A DNA stretch of 38,199 bases, from assembly GCA_902493345.1 (NCBI GenBank), contig CABUPM010000008.1:1-38199 (forward strand). The letters are read 5' to 3'. Under the pieces are notes generated by a model that was not told where the DNA came from, did not search any database, and worked only from the letters and a program-made list of their open reading frames with translations. Source of the DNA: an uncultured Eubacteriales bacterium (GTDB lineage: Bacteria; Bacillota; Clostridia; Lachnospirales; Bianqueaceae). The first letter of the stretch is position 1. The number at the start of each line of letters is the position of its first letter. Of this stretch, positions 32,795 through 38,199 are shown one piece after another. Made by a program: the position numbers and the translations under genes.

Positions 32795-34486
32795 TGCTTT
32801 TCGTCTCCTTCCTTGAGCTGAGAATGGAAGATATCCTGATAGATTGCGGAAGACTGCATCAGCTGGTCATGGGTGCCGATGTCAGAGATGCGGCCGTTGT
32901 CCAATACCATAATCTGATCCGCGTCCCGGATAGAGGCAATACGCTGCGCGATGATGATCTTGGTGACATGAGGGCATTCTCTGCGAAGAGCCTGATACAG
33001 CGCGGCTTCGGTTTTGAGGTCAAGAGCGCTGGTCGCGTCATCAAAGATCAGAATCTCGTGCTTTTTCAGTACGGCACGGGCAATGGCGATACGCTGCTTT
33101 TGACCGCCGGACAGGGAGTGGCCGCCTTCGGTAACGGCAGTATAATAACCATCCGGTTTGCTGCAGATGAATTCATCCGCCTGTGCGATTTGGGCGGCTT
33201 TTTTGATCTGCCAGGGGTCCGCATCGTCTTGGGACCAACGGATATTTTCTTCGATACTGCGGGAATACATCTCCGCCTTTTGCATGACAATAGAGATTTT
33301 GTCACGCAGGGCGTTCAGATCATACTCCTTTACATCGATGCCGTCTACCAGGATCTTTCCGGCAGTAGCGTCATAAAAGCGGGGAATCAGGTGGACCAGA
33401 GAGCTTTTTCCGCTGTCCCGGGGCGACAGAGAAGGAAAGATTCTCTAATACATTCTGACCCTCGCTGCCGGGATAGGCGAAGCTGACATTCTGAAACTCA
33501 ACCGTACCGGCGGTTTCAGTCGCTCCGTCAAAATCACCGTTCAGCAGGACCTCAGGATTGTGAAGCACCTCATTGATACGGTCGGCAGAAGCCTTGGCGC
33601 GGCTGAAGGTCTGGAATATATTGGCCATAAAGGTCACGCCGTGAAGGATCTGCGCCAGATACGTAATGGCGGCCATGGTGCTGCCTGGGGTGATATTGCC
33701 GCCGGATCGAACGGTATAGCCGCCGACGATGATCACCGCGACTACGCAGAGATTCAGCACGATATTGATGCAGGGACTCATAAACGCGAGAAGCGTCTGT
33801 ACCCGAAGGTTCTCTTCGCACAGTGTTTGGTTGGCCTCGTCAAAACGTCCCAATTCATATTCTTCTTTTACATAGGCTTTGACGACCCGGGCTCCGGCTA
33901 CATTCTCCTGCATGAGGTGGTTGATTCCATCCAGCTTCCGCTGTACGACTGAAAACAGAGGTGCCGTCCGTTTTAGAAAGAAAACGGCTGTCAGGATGAC
34001 AAAGGGCAGACCGCAGACGGCGATTACGGCAAATCGCGGGGATTGGCGGTACAGCATAAGGATGCCGCCGAGAAACATGACCGAGTTGCGGATCAGGCCG
34101 CGGACGCTCATCATCACCATCTGCTGCACCTGTGTTACGTCATTGGTCAGCCGGGTAACCAGAGAACCGGTAGAGATTTTGTCCGTTTGTTGAAAGGAAA
34201 GATGCATAATTTTAGAAAAAACATCCTTACGCAGATCGTTGCCGAAGCTCTGACCGGCCAGATTGGCAAATACGCCGCACAACACGCCGCAAAGTCCGCC
34301 GACGATGACCGTCAGGATCATTTGGATGCCGACACGGAGAATCAGGCTGACATTCCCGCCCAGAACACCATTGTCTACAATGTTGGCCATCATATCCGGC
34401 TGGATGATGTCCATCCCGACCTCGCCGATCATAAACAGCGGCGCCAGCAGGCAGAAAAACCAGTATTTTTTTAAGTATTTCAGCAT
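32791..34486 (-). pseudogene. ABC exporter half-transporter, partner subunit, disrupted at Walker A
   Basis: Two frames form one half-transporter of about 565 residues. The upstream frame (34486-33371) has the full transmembrane domain (MLKYLKKYWFFCLLAPLF ... ILHGVTFMANIFQTFSRA) and ATPase start VSFAYPGSEGQNVLENLSFSVAPG. At 33412-33425 the DNA jumps from VAPG to SGKS in another frame: about 29 nt encoding the rest of the P-loop (EXXXXXGXTG) are gone. The second frame continues SSLVHLIPRFYDATAGKILVDG, then Q-loop VMQKAEMYS, signature HSLSGGQKQR, Walker B ILIFDDATSAL and IAQRIASIRDAD. Every other ATPase motif is intact, so the lesion is recent or is an assembly error. The start overlaps the MarR stop by 7 bp. 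Confidence 0.88.
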
Positions 34487-34917
34487 TGTTTCAGTTCTCC
34501 TCGGATGAAATCCGTCAGCCCATGAAGAAAATTCATCAGCTCCTGCTCGTGTTCAGCGCCTACAAATTCTGTGATGGCGTCATCCGCTTCGTCCAGCCTT
34601 TGACGAAGGCGGCGGGCCATATCTGTCCCCTTTTCGGTCAGATACAATCGGCGGCTGCGCTTGTCGGAAGGATCGCTTTCCTTGTACAGATAGCCCTCTT
34701 CCAGCATGCTTTTAACCACCTGATTGATGGCAGAGGTGGTCACGCCTACAAAGTCAGAAATGCTTTTCTGGCTGGAACCGGGATTGCGCTGCAAAAACAT
34801 GATCACAGGCCGGTAAGAGTCGGGAATGCCCTCTGCCAGGGTGATCTCCCGTACATAATCATTCCACGCGCAGCGAGTGCGGGCAATGCCATGCATTAAG
34901 GTCCAACGTTTTCTCAT
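34480..34917 (-). CDS. MarR-family regulator of the ABC exporter operon
   Basis: 145-residue winged-helix regulator with KSISDFVGVTTSAINQVVKSMLEEGYLYKESDPSDKRSRRLYLTEKG, the core MarR signature (DxRxxxLxLT-like wing). First gene of a three-gene operon with the exporter halves, overlapping the next by 7 bp. This arrangement is the usual one for drug- or peptide-induced exporters. GGAG lies about 7 nt before the ATG. A palindrome at its promoter suggests autorepression. Confidence 0.92.
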   Translation of the reverse strand: MRKRWTLMHGIARTRCAWNDYVREITLAEGIPDSYRPVIMFLQRNPGSSQKSISDFVGVTTSAINQVVKSMLEEGYLYKESDPSDKRSRRLYLTEKGTDMARRLRQRLDEADDAITEFVGAEHEQELMNFLHGLTDFIRGELKQC

Positions 34918-34944
34918 GTAATGTCTCCAATCAATTAAGATATA

Positions 34945-34991
34945 ATTAAGAACTTAATCAATATTGTAAACGATTCCTCACCTCTTGTCAA
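34945..34991 (-). promoter_or_regulatory. Promoter and MarR operator of the exporter operon
   Basis: Minus strand TTGACA (34986-34991), 17-bp spacer, TACAAT (34963-34968). Palindrome ATTAAGAACTTAAT (34945-34958) just downstream, plus a repeated AATTAAG half-site 11 bp away (34933-34939). Confidence 0.8.
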
Positions 34992-35013
34992 GACCGTGTC
35001 ATAAAAAATTCGT

Positions 35014-35610
35014 TTATATGCGTTTCAGGCAAAAATCACAGCAATCATCGCCGCGGCCGAGCGTCTTGCTCCTGTGCCAGTACAGTTTGGGGTGTAAGCC
35101 ATCGTAGGTAATGTCATCGCTGTCACAGAAGCAATGGCACAGCTCCGGGTAACCATATTGGACGCAGGCATCATGATAAGGGCACTGCGTCATATCGATC
35201 CGCCAGACACCGCCGGAGGTCTGGATGTTTCGCGCGGCAAAACCGGCCGTTTCACCGAACATTTTGACCGTCCCCTTGGAGAAGATGGCAGGTACCCTGC
35301 GGTAGAGACCGGGAATACGCATCAGCCGAAGCAGGATCTTTTTCAATTTCCAGGCCCGCCGCTCCACATAGCTGTGGACGGTCTGCAGCGCGTCCTCTTT
35401 TAACATGACCTGCTGCAGTGTTTCATAGGCGGTGATCCCCGGCAGGATCTGACTATCCAGGTGCTGCTGCTTTTGTACGGTTGCGCCGGCATTTTCCTGG
35501 CGCAGCTGCGTAAGCCGCTTTGAGAACGCGGCGTTCAAGACCTCAGCCTGTGCGGGAAAATCCTGCTGAATGGTTCTTTGAAATTCTGTGGTCAGATAGC
35601 TTTGTTTCAT
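35014..35610 (-). CDS. L-2-amino-thiazoline-4-carboxylate hydrolase-family protein
   Basis: 198-residue protein of the ATC hydrolase family (PF14196-like). The C-terminal half has the family motifs GVWRIDMTQCPYHDACVQYG, CFCDSDDITYDGLHPKLYWHRSKTLGRGDDCCDF, with several conserved Cys. ATG at 35610 has GGAGG 5 nt upstream; the frame extending to 35670 has no RBS and crosses the promoter. Real ATC hydrolases open the thiazoline ring to N-carbamoyl-cysteine, but most members of this family in Clostridia are untested. It is monocistronic. Confidence 0.85.
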   Translation of the reverse strand: MKQSYLTTEFQRTIQQDFPAQAEVLNAAFSKRLTQLRQENAGATVQKQQHLDSQILPGITAYETLQQVMLKEDALQTVHSYVERRAWKLKKILLRLMRIPGLYRRVPAIFSKGTVKMFGETAGFAARNIQTSGGVWRIDMTQCPYHDACVQYGYPELCHCFCDSDDITYDGLHPKLYWHRSKTLGRGDDCCDFCLKRI

Positions 35611-35641
35611 AAGTGCCTCCGATGGGATGAAATCTTGGAAC

Positions 35642-35670
35642 ATTATAGCATAGGCATTTTTGGTTTTCAA
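35642..35670 (-). promoter_or_regulatory. Promoter of the ATC-hydrolase-family gene
   Basis: Minus strand TTGAAA (35665-35670), 17-bp spacer, TATAAT (35642-35647). Confidence 0.75.
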
Positions 35671-35705
35671 AATGGAGGGAATGACGGATATTTATGAAAA
35701 TGTTA

Positions 35706-35734
35706 TTGACAAAACAGATGCCGGATGTTATATA
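35706..35734 (+). promoter_or_regulatory. Promoter of the oxidoreductase gene
   Basis: TTGACA (35706-35711), 17-bp spacer, TATATA (35729-35734); AGGGGGAA RBS before the ATG at 35763. Confidence 0.8.
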
Positions 35735-35762
35735 AATTGAAAAGAGCATTAGGGGGAATATC

Positions 35763-36741
35763 ATGAAGTGGGGAATTCTGGCGACTGGTACGATTGCGAA
35801 AAAGTTTGCGTCTACAGTGAATCAAATGGGCACGGAGGGACAGCAGCTGGCTGCCGTGGGTTCACGGCATCTGGACAGCGCGAAGGCTTTTGCGTTGGAG
35901 TATGCGATTCCGAGTTACTATGGCTCTTACGAAGCTCTTGCCGCTGACCCGGAGGTGGAGGCGATCTATGTTGCCACGCCCAACACCATGCACTACGAGA
36001 ACTGTAAGTTTTGCCTGGAACACGGCAAGCATGTGCGAAAAGCCTTTTACCATCAATGAGGAGCAGGCACGGGAACTTTACCGCCTGGCAGAGGAGAAGC
36101 ATCTCTTTATTATGGAAGCGTTCTGGATCTGGCTGCTGCCCCTGTATGACCGACTGCGCCGCATCCTTGCGGCCGGGACAATTGGCCAGGTGAAGCAGAT
36201 CACCTGCCAGTACGGGTTTGTGGCATCCGGCGCCCGAAAAGACCGTAAGTTCAATTCGAGTCTGGGCGGCGGGGCATTGCTGGACATCGGTATTTATAAT
36301 CTGGGATTTTTGCGCATCCTCACCGGACAGGATCCGAAGAAGGTGGAGACCCAGGAAGTCCACATCAACGAGTACGGGACTGACGATTACAGCCGTTTGC
36401 TGTTGACCTATCCGGACGGCTGCACCGCAGAGTCGGTTCAGACCATCGGACAGGAGCTGGAGCGTAACGCGCGCATTGTGGGGACCAAGGGCAGCATTTT
36501 CCTGCCGGATTTTCAGCATGCCGAGACGATGACACTGGAAGTGAAGGGAGAGGAGCCGGAGGTCATTCAGTGTCCGGTGGACATCAATGGATTCGAATAT
36601 GAGATTCGGGAAGTGAGCCGCTGCGTGACGCTGGGATACAGCGCCAGTTCACATTATACCCCGGAAGACAGTCTGGCGCTGACACGGCTGATGTATAAGA
36701 TCCGTATGGACTGGAACATGAAGTTTGAAGGAGAGGCGTAA
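35763..36741 (+). pseudogene. Gfo/Idh/MocA-family oxidoreductase, frameshifted
   Basis: NAD(P)-dependent sugar-type dehydrogenase of about 325 residues split into two frames. Frame 1 (35763-36059) has the Rossmann start MKWGILATGTIAKKFASTV and VEAIYVATPNTMHYENC to GKHV. The next expected motif, xCEKP, is read in another frame: the DNA runs CATGTGCGAAAAG, where Val and Cys codons overlap, consistent with loss of 5 nt between two GTG copies. Frame 2 then continues CEKPFTINEEQARELYRLA and the substrate domain GGGALLDIGIYNLGFLR to the stop at 36741. All other motifs are kept. An indel in the assembly would give the same picture. Confidence 0.86.
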
Positions 36742-36765
36742 GTAGGAAAAGGAAGAACATAATAG

Positions 36766-36814
36766 AAAAGCATCTCCTGGTGAGCTTGTGAATGCTCACT
36801 GGGGGATGCTTTTT
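36766..36814 (+). terminator. Terminator after the oxidoreductase gene
   Basis: Long stem AAAGCATCTCCTGGTGAGC with GCTCACTGGGGGATGCTTTT (near perfect) and a T-run. Confidence 0.92.
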
Positions 36815-36818
36815 GACG

Positions 36819-36958
36819 ATGCTATTTCACAAAAATGCGATAACTCGCAAAAATTTTCACTAGAAACCCTAAGAACTCCGGATATGCTGTGAAATCAGCA
36901 TTTATGTATCGGCAAAATAATATAAACCAAGTAAAAGTATATGGATTTATTGCCGATA
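36819..36958. repeat. Nested inverted repeats upstream of the Fic gene
   Basis: Outer pair ATGCTATTTCACA (36819-36831) / TGTGAAATCAGCAT (36888-36901), one base bulged. The right arm is itself part of the hairpin ATGCTG/CAGCAT (36884-36901). A second pair TATCGGCAA (36907-36915) / TTGCCGATA (36950-36958) is perfect and its right arm ends 7 bp before the -10 box. TGCGA/TCGCA (36836-36848) is a small hairpin in between. No gene is seen in 36815-36989. Confidence 0.7.
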
Positions 36959-36961
36959 ATG

Positions 36962-36970
36962 TGGTATACT
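36962..36970 (+). promoter_or_regulatory. Extended -10 promoter of the HTH-Fic gene
   Basis: TGG-TATACT (36962-36970) without a good -35 box; the TATCGGCAA/TTGCCGATA repeat sits where a -35 would be, fitting an operator. Confidence 0.6.
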
Positions 36971-37007
36971 AACTATAGTGTAATTTCGTATGAAAGGAGG
37001 GCGGCAG

Positions 37008-37898
37008 ATGCGATATCTTTCCGTTGCTGAGATAGCGAAAAAGTGGGATGTATCAGAACGTAGTGTAAGAAATTATTGTGCCCAAAAGCGTGTGCCGGGA
37101 GCGTTTCTTGCCGGAAAGACATGGAATATTCCAGCAAACGCGGAAAAACCGGAGCGTTCTAACAAGAAAAAAGAACATCCGATGACTCTGCTGGATATTT
37201 TGCAGGATGAGAAGGCAAATCGATATTCCGGCGGTATTTATCATAAGACGCAGATTGATTTAACATATAATTCAAATCATATGGAGGGCAGCCGTCTGAC
37301 CCACGATCAGACCCGCTATATATTCGAGACGAATACCCTTGGTGTAGAGAAAGATGTACTCAATGTGGATGATGTGCTGGAAACAGTAAATCATTTCCGC
37401 TGTATCGACATGATTATTGATCATGCAAAAGCAATATTGACGGAAAAATTTATCAAGAAGCTGCATCTGATTCTGAAAAATGGCACCAGCGATGCCAGAA
37501 AGGATTGGTTCGCTGTTGGTGATTACAAGAAGCTGCCCAATGAAGTTGGCGGTATGGATACTACGCTTCCGGAAGAGGTTGCAGATAGGATAAGGGAATT
37601 GCTGACGGAGTACAATAGTAAGGAAGAAAAGACCTTGGAAGACGTTCTGGATTTTCATGTAAGATTTGAGCGCATCCACCCATTTCAGGATGGGAATGGT
37701 CGTGTGGGACGATTGATTATGTTCAAAGAATGTCTGAAATACAATATTGTTCCATTTATTATTGAGGATGATATGAAAATGTTTTACTATCGTGGTTTGA
37801 AAGAGTGGAATAATGAAAAAGGTTATTTGATGGATACTTGCCTGACAGCGCAAGATAGATATAAGAAGTATCTGGATTATTTTCGAATCGCATATTAA
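37008..37898 (+). CDS. Fic-domain protein with N-terminal helix-turn-helix and inhibitory helix motif
   Basis: 296-residue protein. Residues 1-45 form an excisionase/MerR-like HTH (YLSVAEIAKKWDVSERSVRNYCAQKRVP). The inhibitory motif (S/T)xxxE(G/N) is present as S89-N-H-M-E93-G94, placing it among N-terminally autoinhibited Fic proteins. The flap precedes the core Fic motif H224-PFQDGNGRVGR235, complete for AMP transfer. ATG at 37008 has AAAGGAGGG 8 nt upstream; the ATG at 36990 overlaps that RBS. Fic enzymes modify proteins with AMP or remove it. It has its own promoter with an inverted repeat and points toward a convergent antitoxin/Doc remnant. Self-regulation through the HTH is plausible. 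Confidence 0.9.
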   Translation: MRYLSVAEIAKKWDVSERSVRNYCAQKRVPGAFLAGKTWNIPANAEKPERSNKKKEHPMTLLDILQDEKANRYSGGIYHKTQIDLTYNSNHMEGSRLTHDQTRYIFETNTLGVEKDVLNVDDVLETVNHFRCIDMIIDHAKAILTEKFIKKLHLILKNGTSDARKDWFAVGDYKKLPNEVGGMDTTLPEEVADRIRELLTEYNSKEEKTLEDVLDFHVRFERIHPFQDGNGRVGRLIMFKECLKYNIVPFIIEDDMKMFYYRGLKEWNNEKGYLMDTCLTAQDRYKKYLDYFRIAY

Positions 37899-37908
37899 TG
37901 AAAATAGG

Positions 37909-38028
37909 TTATGGTGTATTGATAGCTGATTCTAAAAGAGAGTCCTCGCGTATATCAAGTGAACCTCCGAATTCCTTCACAAGCTGTGAATGTAATAATA
38001 AAATTTGTTCTTTAGTAAGGATTTTCAT
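37909..38028 (-). pseudogene. doc: Doc-family toxin, truncated to 39 residues
   Basis: A short frame reads MKILTKEQILLLHSQLVKEF, then GGSLDIREDSLLESAINTP and stops. This is the N-terminal third of a death-on-curing (Doc) toxin, which normally runs about 125 residues and carries its active Fic-type motif further on. The motif region is absent; the stop lies 11 bp from the end of the convergent Fic gene. The start ATGA overlaps the antitoxin stop, as in phd-doc operons. The toxin activity is surely lost. Confidence 0.8.
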
Positions 38029-38199
38029 TTTGCAAGTTCCTTATATACAGCCTTATTACGAGTGATTAATTTTTCTGATATAGCTAATACATCATCGGTT
38101 TGTGCTGATAATTGTTCATCAGCTTGATTGAATTCTAAAATTAGATAGCGAGGTGAGTTGTTTTTTAGAATTACGGCAGAACCGTACTGGTCAACAAGT
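38025..38199 (-). CDS. Phd/YefM-like antitoxin, 5' end outside the window
   Basis: 58 C-terminal residues are visible: LVDQYGSAVILKNNSPRYLI, LEFNQADEQLSAQTDDVLA and a Lys-rich end RNKAVYKELAK. VILKNNSPRYLI resembles the DNA-binding core of Phd/YefM antitoxins (typically VILKNNKPVAVL), and the rest is a C-terminal toxin-neutralising tail. It overlaps the Doc remnant by 4 bp. The true start lies right of the window. Family call is fair; the partner toxin is broken. Confidence 0.72.
   Translation of the reverse strand, partial: LVDQYGSAVILKNNSPRYLILEFNQADEQLSAQTDDVLAISEKLITRNKAVYKELAK

Noticed and set aside
33400..33430. Programmed frameshift in the ABC half-transporter
   Set aside because: An A-run is present nearby, but about ten codons of the P-loop are missing, which slippage cannot restore.
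36025..36060. Programmed frameshift in the oxidoreductase
   Set aside because: No slippery heptamer, and the Val and Cys codons overlap, so bases are truly missing.
1..38199. CRISPR array, prophage, integrase or insertion sequence
   Set aside because: No regularly spaced direct repeats, and no transposase, integrase or phage structural motif in any long frame.

Overview
The window looks like a chromosomal segment of a low-to-mid-GC Firmicute of class Clostridia, most likely a gut Lachnospiraceae-type bacterium. The evidence is AGGAGG ribosome binding sites, frequent TTG starts, sigma-A promoters with 17-bp spacers, DUF1836 and DegV proteins, SipW/TasA-type surface proteins and a GH95 glycosidase. 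This assignment is inferred from gene content; there is no rRNA gene to test it. No integrase, transposase, CRISPR array or prophage module was seen.

Layout. 1-8.2 kb: the 3' part of adenine deaminase, an AraC regulator, a cyclophilin lipoprotein, a yqeY-GH95 glycosidase operon, and a divergent dipeptide epimerase plus HAD phosphatase. 8.2-10.9 kb: a two-gene orphan bacterial microcompartment (BMC) shell operon, a cold-shock gene whose leader carries a terminator-like hairpin, and an NCS2 purine permease. 10.9-14.4 kb: a minus-strand operon of a cohesin/cadherin-like membrane-anchored surface protein, a rhomboid-fold protein without catalytic residues, and a DUF1836 HTH protein. 14.4-18 kb: tRNA-Trp, a frameshifted alpha/beta hydrolase, a second alpha/beta hydrolase, a DUF2812 membrane protein and a decayed Fic gene. 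17.9-21.2 kb: a tightly overlapped operon of tcdA, a cysteine desulfurase, a TtcA-type PP-loop protein and a PNPOx-like flavoprotein. 21.4-26.2 kb: a surface operon with a 1111-residue modular protein between two TasA/camelysin-like proteins. 26.2-30.9 kb: MarR-DegV, NUDIX, RsuA-type pseudouridine synthase, MalY-type C-S lyase and an XRE membrane regulator. 30.9-35 kb: a MarR-controlled heterodimeric ABC exporter in which one half has lost its Walker A. 35-38.2 kb: an ATC-hydrolase-like protein, a frameshifted Gfo/Idh/MocA oxidoreductase, an intact HTH-Fic protein, and, facing it, a Phd-like antitoxin followed by a 39-residue remnant of Doc.

The most interesting parts are the cohesin/cadherin - dead rhomboid - DUF1836 operon (a possible envelope-to-gene signalling unit), the TasA-like/adhesin operon with its structured intergenic RNA, the orphan cysteine-containing BMC pair, the csp leader attenuator candidate, and the Phd/Doc-remnant/Fic junction. 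Five genes in the right two thirds are broken. In at least two of them (ABC exporter, oxidoreductase) the lesion is a short deletion exactly at a catalytic or cofactor motif, so either real gene decay or assembly indels must be settled from reads.
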